From positions 1 through 64,000 of the forward strand of contig JBEBHD010000001.1 in NCBI GenBank assembly GCA_040080915.1: DNA of 64,000 nt, read 5' to 3'. Below the pieces are notes generated by a model. That model was not told the origin of the DNA and searched no databases. It saw nothing but the letters and a program-made list of their open reading frames with translations. The DNA is from M3007 sp040080915 (GTDB lineage Bacteria; Bacteroidota; Bacteroidia; Chitinophagales; Saprospiraceae). A program made the position numbers and the translations under genes. This document shows positions 24,801 through 37,488 of this stretch, piece by piece. How positions within the stretch are numbered: position 1 is the stretch's first letter; each line of letters starts with the position of its first letter.

Positions 24801-26802
24801 CGTGAGCAGCAACATGTTCGACCCGACCGCAGCAGGTCCGGGTATGCATACGATTACCTACACCTACACCCACTACGACGGATGCGAACAGTCTTGCATG
24901 TTCGACATCGAAGTGATCGCGGCACCCGTGGCCACTGCCACGCCTTCGCCGGAGTCCATCTGTTCGGGCGAAGAAACCGATATTGATCTGAGCAGCGATG
25001 TACCCGGCAGCACCTTCACCTGGGTGGTGCAGAGCACAAGCGGCAACGTGAACGGGCAGGCCGACGATAGTGGAAGCACCATTGCCCAAACGCTCAGCGT
25101 CAACGACGGTAACCCCGGCACCATAGTGTACCGGATCACCCCCACCGGCCCGGCACCGCACTACTGCGTCGGCCAAACTACCGATGTGACGGTGAACATA
25201 ACCGCAAACCAGATAACCAGCATCACCTGCCCCGGCCCTGTCACGGTCACCTGTGCCAGCCAGGTTCCGGCTCCCGACCCGGACCTCGTATCGGCCACCG
25301 ACTTGTGTGGAAACACGCTCGTAGCCAGCCACTTGTTTACATCCCCGCCCTATAATGTTGATTGCCTCAACCGTTTCCAGCGCACGCGCTGGTATCAGGT
25401 GGAGGACGAAGGCGGCAACACGGCGAGCTGCTCGCAGGTCATCACGGTGTACGACGACGTGAAGCCCAACTTTACCGCCGTTCCGGCAAACGTAACGGTG
25501 CAGTGCAACAGCGTACCCACCGTGGGCAACCCAACGGCCACCGACGGCTGCGCCGGTGCCGTCAACATTTCTTACGACGGCCAGGCGGTTGTCGCTGGCG
25601 CTTGCACGGATGCCTACACCATCACCCGCACCTGGACGGCCACCGATGCCTGCGGCAACACCCGAACCGCCACCCAACGCATCACGGTCATTGACACCCA
25701 GAAGCCTAATTTCACCAGCACCCCGGCCAACGTCACCGTGCAGTGCGATGCCGTACCGGCCGCTGCCACACTCACTGCCACCGACAACTGTGACCCCGTG
25801 GTAGCCATCACCTACAACGGCGAAACCCGCACGAACGGAACTTGTGCAAACGCCTACTCCTTGACCCGTCGGTGGACCGCCGCCGACAACTGCGGCAATA
25901 CCCGCACCATTTCCCAACGCATCACCGTGGTTGACAATGGCAAGCCGGCATTCTCCACGTTCCCAGCCAACGCCACCGTCTCCTGCACCGACCCGATACC
26001 GCCAGTCGGCACCGCCACCGCCACCGACGGCTGCGGCTCGGCCACGGTGACCTACCTCGGCCAGAGCACCGTAAGCGGCACCTGCCCCTCCAGTTACCAG
26101 ATCCGCCGCACCTGGCGTGCCACAGATGCCTGCGGCAACAGTACTGCGGCAACACAAACGATCCAGGTGTCGGACACCGGGGCACCGACATTTACCTCCG
26201 TTCCCGGCCCGCTCACCATCGAATGCACCGAGACCATCCCGCCGCTCGTCAACCCCACCGCCACGGATGCCTGCGGCGGCTACGCTTTCATCACCTTCCT
26301 CGGGCAAGTGGCCAGCGGAAGCGGCTGCTCGGCAGACTACACCATCACCCGCACCTGGCAGGCCTCGGATTTGTGCGGAAACTCAATCTCGACGGTGCAG
26401 GTGATCACCGTGCTGGGCACGAGTTATGGCCCGCAGGAAACGGAAAACCGGACGCAGGATGCAGGGCGACCGGATGCAGGGCGACCGGATGCAGGGCGAC
26501 CGGATGCAGGGCGACCGGATGCAGGGCGACCGCAAGGGTCGCCCCTACCGACCGTTCGCCTGCAACCCAACCCGACGAGCGACAAGATTTGGATTGATTT
26601 GTCGGATTTTGTTGGCGAGGCGGTGACGGTTTCGATTGTGAGCGACCTGGGCCAGTTGGTTTGGGAACAGAAAATACCTGTTGTGGAAGAGCGAAAATTG
26701 TTGGTGAGCCTGCGCCACGCGGGCGCTGCGGCGGGGATTTACACCCTGAGTGTGTACGGGAAGCAAGCAGTGGCTGCCGAACGAGTAGTTTTGGTGGAGT
26801 GA
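21865..26802 (+). CDS. Giant exoprotein A: beta-strand repeats, PKD-like domain, five HYR repeats, T9SS sorting domain
   Basis: The protein has 1645 aa. ATG 21865 opens a signal peptide ending IANA; the longer open frame upstream is inside the glycosyltransferase gene. Residues about 45-85 are a TDW..NW domain (WTGTVSTDWHDPFNWSP). A long beta-solenoid follows to about 930, rich in NNG/NSG turns (TNAGTLTNNGTM, DNYGTITNSATFTIDGA). About 940-1115 look PKD-like. Five HYR-type Ig repeats (about 1120-1540) each carry paired cysteines and a CGN motif. A DAGRP tandem linker leads to the T9SS domain (LQPNPTSDKIWIDL). The product should be a surface-anchored filamentous adhesin. An HTCS gene follows after a repeat-bearing gap of 261 nt. 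Confidence 0.9.
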   Translation: MKVCIRTLLLAGLFLLGIFPLNIANAAPAGCPSGNPETTVVPPILITYTWTGTVSTDWHDPFNWSPMGTPLSGSLAGDDVVIPVVVSGNYPVVMASARARSISIASGASLTVNVGGTLNVIASTTDGVTNAGTLTNNGTMRVDSSANDGIVNQLNALISNSGSLLIIEGAGNRLENYSTVTNTGGTFTVDGGLGIGLINHPGATITNSGGTFRVQYGTNQRVDNYGTITNSATFTIDGASAGTGLINRANASIANNAGTFKVQFGTDRRVDNYGTISNSATFTIDGASTGEGLINRANASITNNGGTFTVSGGTATLVDNYSTITNAATFRINGSGGGPLLINRTGAKALNNTGTFSVGAGTTTLVENDGRIENNGTFSIENTGGSETLVNRDSVINKAGATFNVQFSTGRILKNSKYVGNSGTMNLQNAISSGFPELVINDQDAVIFNDNGAVLYMGNTGANQQIFSNHGTFQNNGKASLIACRSKALYNSGTGVVDVQDSLGINSIGGQAVTNENSFTLGANGKLSIGNNIGGGGIKNSALFVSNIGCRLSTGTMTGSAITNDAGAVFTNNCATTILQANPDRIANNGHYTHLNGSMTLTGFGMNRFMGNNGYAEMNIPFYIDVVVANYFYNSDTLILGDQCIFPHRTGINRVFENTAGAYLYSDAEFSFQSMNNFLDNKGKAILGPSSTYLGRNLSITNVIANTDSLFLQGTIEISRFYGYGIQNTGYTENSGSFFSNYTGNGILNDGGTFVNSGSLRLDSISNSGLLLQGAQTFTNTSSGTISTSVVMSNSIKNEAGSFLNEGEIELGVRDSMGNTGIYNQAQFTNKNLITIGGDGDVIGQNGIQNAGGGNLLNRGTINIGTGTAVFLGDGIHNQETFTNDYCAEINLNDNLNNSGTFDNNGVLNINTNQVHTNSGTFTNRGTVNFLQPGSIPGLINDPFVLTCPDDQTICQYASALDLSTLSANPSGGTYSGTTVSSNMFDPTAAGPGMHTITYTYTHYDGCEQSCMFDIEVIAAPVATATPSPESICSGEETDIDLSSDVPGSTFTWVVQSTSGNVNGQADDSGSTIAQTLSVNDGNPGTIVYRITPTGPAPHYCVGQTTDVTVNITANQITSITCPGPVTVTCASQVPAPDPDLVSATDLCGNTLVASHLFTSPPYNVDCLNRFQRTRWYQVEDEGGNTASCSQVITVYDDVKPNFTAVPANVTVQCNSVPTVGNPTATDGCAGAVNISYDGQAVVAGACTDAYTITRTWTATDACGNTRTATQRITVIDTQKPNFTSTPANVTVQCDAVPAAATLTATDNCDPVVAITYNGETRTNGTCANAYSLTRRWTAADNCGNTRTISQRITVVDNGKPAFSTFPANATVSCTDPIPPVGTATATDGCGSATVTYLGQSTVSGTCPSSYQIRRTWRATDACGNSTAATQTIQVSDTGAPTFTSVPGPLTIECTETIPPLVNPTATDACGGYAFITFLGQVASGSGCSADYTITRTWQASDLCGNSISTVQVITVLGTSYGPQETENRTQDAGRPDAGRPDAGRPDAGRPDAGRPQGSPLPTVRLQPNPTSDKIWIDLSDFVGEAVTVSIVSDLGQLVWEQKIPVVEERKLLVSLRHAGAAAGIYTLSVYGKQAVAAERVVLVE
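26458..26532 (+). repeat. Five perfect 15-bp tandem repeats encoding DAGRP
   Basis: GATGCAGGGCGACCG is repeated five times without change. It encodes (DAGRP)5 between the last HYR repeat and the sorting domain of exoprotein A. The array runs into a palindrome, GGGCGACC-GCAAG-GGTCGCCC (about 26524-26544). Perfect copies suggest recent slippage and length variation. Confidence 0.9.
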
Positions 26803-26820
26803 TTCAGTTCAGACTATTCA

Positions 26821-26906
26821 ATTCACCACAGATTTTCACAGATTCACACACATTTTTCAAAAAAAGAGGGAAAATCTGTGTGAACCTGTGAAAATCTGTG
26901 GTGAAA
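26821..26906. repeat. Third copy of the CACAGATT palindrome
   Basis: TTCACCACAGATTTTCACAG opens the left arm, and its complement closes the right arm at 26887-26906, around a purine-rich loop (26857-26870). It is a nearly full-length palindrome between exoprotein A and its HTCS and could act as a transcription terminator as well as a dispersed repeat. Confidence 0.8.
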
Positions 26907-27029
26907 AATGACTCGCCGAAACTTGGCCGTTGACCATGTTTGGAATGGCCTGGCCACCAGAGTGGGGTATCCGAAGCGGGTACATGGCCGCCTACCGCTG
27001 GTGCTGGTAGCAGGGTCAGGCAGTTTCCC

Positions 27030-27037
27030 TACTTTTG
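27030..27037 (+). promoter_or_regulatory. -7 element of the second HTCS
   Basis: TACTTTTG fits TAnnTTTG and lies 26 nt before ATG 27064. This supports that start over the open frame beginning at 26908, which would include promoter and repeat DNA. Confidence 0.5.
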
Positions 27038-27063
27038 CTGCGCGAAAAAATGCCTGCTCGGCC

Positions 27064-31170
<4,107 letters not shown>

Positions 31171-31184
31171 GCGCGAGACCTTCC

Positions 31185-31291
31185 GGGTTTTCAAAACCTA
31201 CGGTATGTACACAAGTTCGCCTAAAACGTCAACCTTCCGCCGCGCTGTGAAAACACCAAGCGCGGCGGAATATTCGACCTCTCCGAGGTCG
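31185..31291. terminator. Hairpins after the second HTCS
   Basis: Three inverted repeats follow the HTCS stop. They are GGGTTTTCAAAACCT (31185-31199), a 12-bp perfect stem TTCCGCCGCGCT/AGCGCGGCGGAA (31235-31270), and GACCTC-TCC-GAGGTC (31277-31291). The second could end transcription, although no T-run follows it. The first resembles the palindromes at 43951 and 46630. Confidence 0.45.
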
Positions 31292-31302
31292 GCAACCGTT
31301 GT

Positions 31303-31458
31303 TTAAGTGATTTTTTTAAACAGAAAAGCGTAGCCCTTGTGTATCGTTTTTTGCAGGAAACGCAGGTCTGACTGCTAATCGGCGGCGCTGAGAATGGTTT
31401 GGGCGTGGATGTAAACCAGCAATATGCCGGAGAAGAGGAGCGTCAGTAGGTGTTTCAT
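31303..31458 (-). pseudogene. 5' remnant of a secreted S41-like protease gene
   Basis: Read from ATG 31458 on the minus strand, the product is a signal peptide (MKHLLTLLFSGILLVYIHAQ) plus TILSAAD, then an in-frame TAG at 31375-31377. Beyond it, the same frame continues with QSDLRFLQKTIHKGYAFLFK before a TAA at 31303. That continuation looks like the N-terminal cap of Bacteroidota S41 peptidases (LxxDLxxLxxxIxxxxPxLY). The rest is missing. A nonsense mutation plus truncation is the simplest reading; the family call is tentative. Confidence 0.5.
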
Positions 31459-31459
31459 G

Positions 31460-31947
31460 GTGGGCGCTCTCACCGCTACCGACGGCTGCGGCGCGGCAAC
31501 GGTTTCTTATCTCGGTCAAACCACCGTCAGCGGCACCTGCCCGACCAGTTACCAGATCCGCCGCACGTGGCGTGTCACCAATGCCTGCGGCAACAGCACG
31601 GCGGCCACACAGACCATCTTGGTCTCGGACAGTGGAGTGCCGGTGTTCATCTTCGTGCCCGGCCCACTCACCATCGAATGTACCGACTTCCCGCCGCCGT
31701 TGGTGAACCCCACGGCCTCGGATGCCTGCGGCGGATACGTACACATCACCTTCCTCGGCAACGAGGCCACGGGCAGTGACTGCGCGGCAGACTACACCAT
31801 CACCCGCACCTGGCGTGCCGCATACCGGCGGTGGAGGATTTGAAACTGTCTGTCAGCCTGCGCGAGGCGGGCGCTGCGGCGGGGGTTTACACGGTGAGCG
31901 TGCATGGCAAACAGGTCGTGGCTACCGACCGGGTCGTGTTGGTGGAG
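31460..31947 (+). pseudogene. Fragment of an HYR/T9SS exoprotein
   Basis: The sequence starts abruptly in the middle of a HYR repeat (ALTATDGCGAATVSYLGQTT) and runs through the final repeat (FVPGPLTIECTDFPPPLVN) to TRTWRA. There a deletion and frame change join it to the end of a T9SS domain (DLKLSVSLREAGAAAGVYTV, VVLVE). The stop codon that follows VVLVE in intact paralogues is changed here (TGA to CGA). The DNA is close to identical with 39017-39170 of exoprotein B, so loss or copying was recent. It abuts the S41 remnant of opposite strand at 31458, marking a rearrangement junction. Confidence 0.8.
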
Positions 31948-31955
31948 CGAGATGC

Positions 31956-31963
31956 TACCTTTG
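31956..31963 (+). promoter_or_regulatory. -7 element with almost no leader
   Basis: TACCTTTG is a perfect TAnnTTTG box ending 6 nt before ATG 31970. If it is active, the transcript of the TPR regulator would be leaderless or nearly so. The box lies just past the decayed end of the HYR fragment. Confidence 0.4.
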
Positions 31964-31969
31964 CGTCCC

Positions 31970-33697
31970 ATGCGACATCTCCTCTTTTTTGCCCTGCTCG
32001 CGCCGTTTTTATTTCCACCCCGTTTGGGCTTTGCCCAACGGGGTGGAAATTTTTTGCCAGCCGAAAGCCTTGACTCCCAGTCGAGCCGTCTGCTCAACGC
32101 ATACCTGCACGAGCCGGATAGCGCTGATGCGAGGATCATAGCCTTGGTCGCCGAATCCGAGCGGTATTTGAAAAAGCAGGACAACCTCACAGCGCTCAAC
32201 CACCTGCTCATGGCCCTCATTCTGGAGGCTTATGCGGGGGGATGCTGCACCTATGCCAGTTACCGCCTCAACCAGCGCTTGGGTGCTGTTTTGTCTGACA
32301 TGAACCCGCCTCAAGCCTTGACCCACCTAAAAAAAGCCGTGGCCTTGAGCAGCGCCTTTTCTGCGGGACAGGCTGCCGAGAGTAGGTTTCAAATGATGGG
32401 GACTGTAGCAGGGCTGCATCATCTGTTGGCCGAGCCGGACAGCGCCTTGTGCTGGCACAGAAATGCGATTGGCGAGGCATCCTCTTTACTAAAAAACATC
32501 GCCGAGGCCTCTGCGCTGAACAACCTCGGTGTCCATTTTGCCAACTGTCAGCGCTACGACAGCGCCATGTTCTACTACCGTCTGGCGCTGCGTACGCTGG
32601 GGCCGATGGAAAACAACAGGGTGCTTTTTTGCAGCATCCGCGACAACATAGCCCAAGAGCGCGAACGCCAGGGCGACGTTGCTTACGCCTACGGCATTTA
32701 CCGGTTCAACGATTCGGTGTTCGTCCGGCACAACAAGTGGGTTCGTGTGGTGCCCAACCGCATTCGCCTGCTAACGGCTGCCCGAAAACTGAGCCGCCCG
32801 GACTTCGGACAGGAGCTGGAAAATCTGGGCCGTTTCGTGGCCGAAAATCGCAGCAGCGTGCTGGTGCGGGATCAGTTGGCGTTCTACCGATTTGCTGAAA
32901 ACCATTACCTCGAGGCCGGGCCTGTCGAGGCGGCGCGGCACTACGACCGCTTGTACGCCACCATAAAAGACAGTCTGGAGCAACGGGCCAAGGAGCAGGC
33001 CGACTTGATCGCCGCCGCGTTTTTGAGGGTGCAGACCATTCGTTTTCAACGCGATGCGGACGTTTACCGGCTGGAGTCTGAAACGGCGCAGCAGGCCCTG
33101 CGATTTACCCGACAAATGACGGTGGTCTTGGTTTTGGCCGGAGTTGTCGGCACCGGACTGCTGATCTTGTTCGTGCGCAAGCGCAAGCGCGAGCTCGATT
33201 TGGCGTACCGCCTCACCAGCGCCGAACTTCGGGCCAAAGAACTGGAGGCAAGAGCAATGACACAGGCCTTGGAGGTTCAGAAACGCGATATTACTACGGT
33301 CGCGCTGCACAATACGCAGGTGCTGGACAACCGCCGCCAGGTTATTGAGCGCCTGACGGAGATCGCCCGGCAGAAGAAAAATGCCGAAGAATCTCTACGG
33401 GCATTCATAACAGAACTGCAAACCCAAGAGCAGGTGGGCGACCGCGCCCGCCTTGTGCAGGAAAACATAGACCGGGCGAATACCGAATTTTACCGGACGC
33501 TGTCGGCCCGTTTTCCCGCCCTGTCCAAATCCGAAGTGGAGTTGTGCGGATACCTGCGTGTCAACTTGTCGAGTAAGGATATTGCCGCCTTGAAAAACGT
33601 AGCACCTGCTTCCGTCAAGATGAGCAAGAACCGCTTGCGCAAAAAACTATACTTAGGGCCGGAGGCGGATTTGTATGCCTTCATGCATAAGATTTAG
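31970..33697 (+). CDS. TPR sensor-regulator with a C-terminal LuxR-like helix-turn-helix
   Basis: The protein has 575 aa. ATG 31970 opens a signal peptide (MRHLLFFALLAPFLFPPRLGFAQ). Residues about 40-360 are tetratricopeptide-like helices (AEASALNNLGVHFANCQRYDSAMFYYRLALRTL). One membrane helix follows (MTVVLVLAGVVGTGLLILFV, about 385-405), then a long coiled coil. A C-terminal HTH, SEVELCGYLRVNLSSKDIAALKNVAPASVKMSKNRLRKKL, is of the kind found in Bacteroidota TPR/LuxR one-component regulators. The layout implies periplasmic sensing with DNA binding on the cytosolic side. It follows the HYR fragment and precedes the S74 protein gene by 96 nt, which could be its target. Confidence 0.85.
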   Translation: MRHLLFFALLAPFLFPPRLGFAQRGGNFLPAESLDSQSSRLLNAYLHEPDSADARIIALVAESERYLKKQDNLTALNHLLMALILEAYAGGCCTYASYRLNQRLGAVLSDMNPPQALTHLKKAVALSSAFSAGQAAESRFQMMGTVAGLHHLLAEPDSALCWHRNAIGEASSLLKNIAEASALNNLGVHFANCQRYDSAMFYYRLALRTLGPMENNRVLFCSIRDNIAQERERQGDVAYAYGIYRFNDSVFVRHNKWVRVVPNRIRLLTAARKLSRPDFGQELENLGRFVAENRSSVLVRDQLAFYRFAENHYLEAGPVEAARHYDRLYATIKDSLEQRAKEQADLIAAAFLRVQTIRFQRDADVYRLESETAQQALRFTRQMTVVLVLAGVVGTGLLILFVRKRKRELDLAYRLTSAELRAKELEARAMTQALEVQKRDITTVALHNTQVLDNRRQVIERLTEIARQKKNAEESLRAFITELQTQEQVGDRARLVQENIDRANTEFYRTLSARFPALSKSEVELCGYLRVNLSSKDIAALKNVAPASVKMSKNRLRKKLYLGPEADLYAFMHKI

Positions 33698-33793
33698 CAG
33701 TTTGTAATCCATTTGTAACCCCTCCCGTTCCACCTTTTCGTACAGAGGTTCATGACTTTTGCAGCATTGAACATTGTCTAATAATTCAATCTC

Positions 33794-36700
33794 ATGCAAA
33801 AGCACAGCACCCTTCGCATGCTGGCCCTCGCGGCTGGCCTCTCCCTGATTGTTTCTACTATTTCGGCGCAAGCCCCCCAGGCTATTCCCTACCAGGCCGT
33901 GGCTCGCAACGCGGCGGGCAACCTGCTGCAAAACCAAACCGTGGGTGTGCGTTTTACCATCCACGATGGTACCGCCACAGGAACGGTGGTTTATCAGGAA
34001 ACCCACAACACGGCGACCAACCAACTGGGGCTTTTCAGCCTCAACATCGGCTCGGGAACAGTCGTGTCCGGCTCCTTCGCGGGCATCAACTGGGGCATCA
34101 GTAGCAAGTTTGCCCAAGTGGAAATAGACCCTGCGGGCGGTATGTCCTTCGTGGACATGGGCACGGTGCAAATGCTCAGCGTGCCATACGCGCTGTACGC
34201 AGCCAGCAGCGGCAGTGCCGTCACAGAAAACGATCCAAAGGTGGGTTCTTCTTCCACCAACTACCTCCCGAAATGGAACGGTACGACGTTGGTGGACGGA
34301 CAGATTTTTGACGACGGCACGAACGTGGGCATCGGTACTACCTCGCCCAGCCAAAAATTGGACGTGAGCGGCACCACCAAAACCACCAATTTCCAGATGA
34401 CCGACGGTGCTACCGACGGTTATGTGCTGCAAAGCGACGCGAGCGGCAACGCTACTTGGGTAGCCCCGAGCAGCGTGTTCTCCGACACCGATACCGACGG
34501 CCAAAATCTTTCGCTCTCCGGTGTCACGCTGAGTATTGATAATGGCAATTCGGTGGATCTCTCCGGTTTGGCTGACAACCTCGGCAACCATACCGCCACC
34601 CAAAACCTTCAAACCAATGGAAATTGGCTGAGCAATGACGGTGACAACGAGGGCGTGTTTATCAAAACCGATGGCAAAGTGGGCATTGCGACCAATGACC
34701 CGGCGACGGAATTGCACGTAAAAGATGGCGATACGCCAACGCTCCGCATGGAGCAAAACGGCGGCTCTTTTTCACCTTATATCTGGGACATCGGTGCCAA
34801 CGAAGCCAATTTCTTTGTGCGCGACCTGACGTTTGGTGGCGACAAACTGCCTTTCCGCATTTTCCCCGGCAACAACTCCAACCGAATAGCCATCAAGAGC
34901 AACAACGTCGGCATTGGCACCACCAGCCCGGCTTCCCTACTCGACGTGAACGGGACCACCAAAACCATCGGTTTCCAGATGCCTACTGGCGCGGGCGCGG
35001 GCCTCGTGCTGCAAAGCGACGCGAGCGGCAATGCCACTTGGGTAGCGCCCACCGGCCTTTCCGTCACCGAGACCGACCCACAGGTGAGTTCATCTGCGAC
35101 CAACTATGTACCGAAGTGGAACGGCACGGCACTGACCGACGGCTTGCTGTTCGACAACGGCACCAACATCGGCATCGGCACTACCTCACCCGGTGCCCTC
35201 TTGGATATTCAAGCCGCTACACTGGCACGGCTCAACCTGCAAAGTAATCTTTTCAGCAGTTATCTGCGCCTGACCTCGCCCGGCTCTGGCGACAACAGCA
35301 GAGAGTCAGCCATTGAAGCATCGAGTTATGTGAGCGGCACCGCCTACAAGCGCTGGCTTTTTGGAAAAGGCTCCGGCAACGAAATAGGGGGCAATGCAGG
35401 CTCCGACTTTTTCCTCAACCGCTACGACGACAACGGTAATTACTTGGGCCAGCCATTGGTCATCCGGCGCAGCACCGGCTTCGTCAGTGTCGGCCATGCC
35501 GATCCTCAAACCCAACTGGACGTGAGCGGCACCACCAAAACCACCAATTTCCAAATGACCAACGGCGCAACCAGCGGCTATGTCCTGCAAAGCGATGCCA
35601 GCGGAAACGCCTCGTGGGTGGCTGCGACCAGCCTTTCCGTCACGGAAAACGACCCGCAGGTGAGTTCCAGCACGACTAACCGCGTCCCGCGCTGGACGGG
35701 CAGCACGCTGAGCGACGGGACGATGTTTGACAATGGCACCAACGTCGGTATCGGCACCACTTCGCCCGCCAGCAAATTGGACGTGGAAGGCGGTCTCGCC
35801 GTTGGCAGCACCTATTCCGGCCTTTTTCCCGCGCCGACCGACGGGGCCATTATTCAAGGCACCGTCGGCATTGGCACGTCTACCCCCATCAATAAATTGG
35901 ACGTGGAAGGCAACCTTGCCATCGGAAACAATTACTCCGGCACGTCTTCCGCGCCGAGCAACGGGGCTATTATTCAAGGCAGCGTCGGCATCGGCACCAA
36001 TTCGCCCGCCAACAAATTGGACGTGGAAGGCAGCCTTGCCATTGGCATCAACTACTCCGGCACGACCGCTGCGCCCTCCAACGGAGCCATCATTGAGGGC
36101 AACGTCGGCATCGGCACGTCCTCGCCCAGCCAAAAGTTGGATGTCAGCGGCACCACCAAAACCACCAATTTCCAAATGACAAATGGCGCAGCCAACGGCT
36201 ATGTACTGCAAAGCGACGCGAGCGGCAACGCCTCATGGGTCGCGCCCGCAACGCTCACAACAGCCGCACCAGCCCAAATCCAAGATGCCGATGCAGACAC
36301 CAAAATCCAAGTGGAAGAAAGCAGCAACGAGAACAAAATCCGCTTCGACCTCGGGGGCACGGAGCGCTGGGTGATGCAAGGTGCCCGCTTGGAGTCGAAC
36401 AATAGCGGGCACTCCGTCTTCATAGGAGAAGGCGCCGGCGCGAATGACAATCTAACCGACAATCAAAATGTTTTCTTGGGCTATCTCACCGGCGCTGCAA
36501 ATACCACTGGCTTCAATAATGTGGCAATAGGCACAGGCGCTTTGAATGCCAATACAACAGGCAATAACAATACAATGATTGGGAGTTTTGCTGGGAATAG
36601 TACAACAGGCTCTGGCAACGTGTTCATCGGTGCTGGGGCAGGAGTAAATGAATCAGGCAGCGACAAACTGTACATAACTAACACGATTACGACCACCCCA

Positions 36701-37480
36701 CTCATTGATGGCGACTTTGCCCTCAGCCAGCTCAAGATCAATGGCAACCTCGTCATTGATGGCAGCGTATCTCAAAACATCGGCGGCTACGGCTACATCA
36801 ACAAAAGCGGCAACACCGGCACCTCCTCCGGCACGCACGACTACTCCATCTACGCCAGCGACCGCATCGCAGGTTCCGAGTTCAACGCCCACTCCGATGC
36901 CCGCATCAAGCACGTGCGCGGCCGCAGCGACAACGCCGCCGACCTCGAAACCTTGATGCAGTTGAAAATCACCGACTACACCCTGATTGACACGGTGGCA
37001 AAAGGCACAAAGCCCTACAAAAAAGTCATCGCCCAAGAGGTCGAGCAGGCCTACCCGCAGGCCGTTTCGACCATCCCTGGCGTGACGGTGCCAGACATTT
37101 ACCGCCTGAGCAAAATCGAGGGCGGCTTTGTTGCTTTGGAAAATTCAAACCTGAAACCCGGCGAGCGCGTCAAACTCATTTTTGGGGAAAAACAAGACAT
37201 CGCCGAGGTCACGGCGGTGTCCGAAAAAGGGTTCCAGACCAAATTGACCGCTGAAAACGGCCAGGTCTTCGTGTTTGGCCGCGAGGTATCCGACTTCCGC
37301 ACGGTGGATTACGAGGCACTTTCGATGCTCAACATCTCCGCGACGCAGGAATTGGTGAAAACCATCGCCCGCCAGAACGAGACCATCAGCGCACTAAAAT
37401 CGGAGATCTCGAGCATGAAAAACGACATTCAACTCATCAAAGCGGCTTTGCAAAAGGGCGCAACGACAACGGAGAAATAG
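33794..37480 (+). CDS. Tail-fibre-like exoprotein with S74 intramolecular chaperone
   Basis: The 1228-aa protein has a signal peptide (residues 1-25) and an N-terminal domain typical of Bacteroidota surface fibres (AIPYQAVARNAAGNLLQNQTVGVRFTI). The centre is a repetitive stalk with many copies of NVGIGTTSPSQKLDVSGTTK and GYVLQSDASGNATWVA. The C-terminal ~200 residues are a peptidase S74 chaperone: SDARIKHV places the catalytic Ser1034 and Lys1039, followed by IAQEVEQAYPQAV and a coiled coil. In phage tail spikes this domain trimerises the fibre and then cleaves itself off. No T9SS domain is present. The next gene, exoprotein B, starts 8 nt after its stop, so the two probably form an operon. 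Confidence 0.9.
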   Translation: MQKHSTLRMLALAAGLSLIVSTISAQAPQAIPYQAVARNAAGNLLQNQTVGVRFTIHDGTATGTVVYQETHNTATNQLGLFSLNIGSGTVVSGSFAGINWGISSKFAQVEIDPAGGMSFVDMGTVQMLSVPYALYAASSGSAVTENDPKVGSSSTNYLPKWNGTTLVDGQIFDDGTNVGIGTTSPSQKLDVSGTTKTTNFQMTDGATDGYVLQSDASGNATWVAPSSVFSDTDTDGQNLSLSGVTLSIDNGNSVDLSGLADNLGNHTATQNLQTNGNWLSNDGDNEGVFIKTDGKVGIATNDPATELHVKDGDTPTLRMEQNGGSFSPYIWDIGANEANFFVRDLTFGGDKLPFRIFPGNNSNRIAIKSNNVGIGTTSPASLLDVNGTTKTIGFQMPTGAGAGLVLQSDASGNATWVAPTGLSVTETDPQVSSSATNYVPKWNGTALTDGLLFDNGTNIGIGTTSPGALLDIQAATLARLNLQSNLFSSYLRLTSPGSGDNSRESAIEASSYVSGTAYKRWLFGKGSGNEIGGNAGSDFFLNRYDDNGNYLGQPLVIRRSTGFVSVGHADPQTQLDVSGTTKTTNFQMTNGATSGYVLQSDASGNASWVAATSLSVTENDPQVSSSTTNRVPRWTGSTLSDGTMFDNGTNVGIGTTSPASKLDVEGGLAVGSTYSGLFPAPTDGAIIQGTVGIGTSTPINKLDVEGNLAIGNNYSGTSSAPSNGAIIQGSVGIGTNSPANKLDVEGSLAIGINYSGTTAAPSNGAIIEGNVGIGTSSPSQKLDVSGTTKTTNFQMTNGAANGYVLQSDASGNASWVAPATLTTAAPAQIQDADADTKIQVEESSNENKIRFDLGGTERWVMQGARLESNNSGHSVFIGEGAGANDNLTDNQNVFLGYLTGAANTTGFNNVAIGTGALNANTTGNNNTMIGSFAGNSTTGSGNVFIGAGAGVNESGSDKLYITNTITTTPLIDGDFALSQLKINGNLVIDGSVSQNIGGYGYINKSGNTGTSSGTHDYSIYASDRIAGSEFNAHSDARIKHVRGRSDNAADLETLMQLKITDYTLIDTVAKGTKPYKKVIAQEVEQAYPQAVSTIPGVTVPDIYRLSKIEGGFVALENSNLKPGERVKLIFGEKQDIAEVTAVSEKGFQTKLTAENGQVFVFGREVSDFRTVDYEALSMLNISATQELVKTIARQNETISALKSEISSMKNDIQLIKAALQKGATTTEK

Positions 37481-37488
37481 CCTTTTTT

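Noticed and set aside
24751..26307. 518-residue minus-strand open frame opposite the HYR repeats of exoprotein A
   Set aside because: Its valine/glycine-rich periodic sequence is the mirror of the HYR repeats; similar shadows occur opposite every HYR gene.
26908..27063. N-terminal extension of the second HTCS
   Set aside because: The in-frame extension runs through repeat and promoter DNA and would bury the signal peptide that starts at 27064.
33794..37480. Prophage, suggested by the tail-fibre-like S74 protein
   Set aside because: No capsid, terminase, integrase or other phage gene is nearby, and S74 domains are common in bacterial surface proteins.
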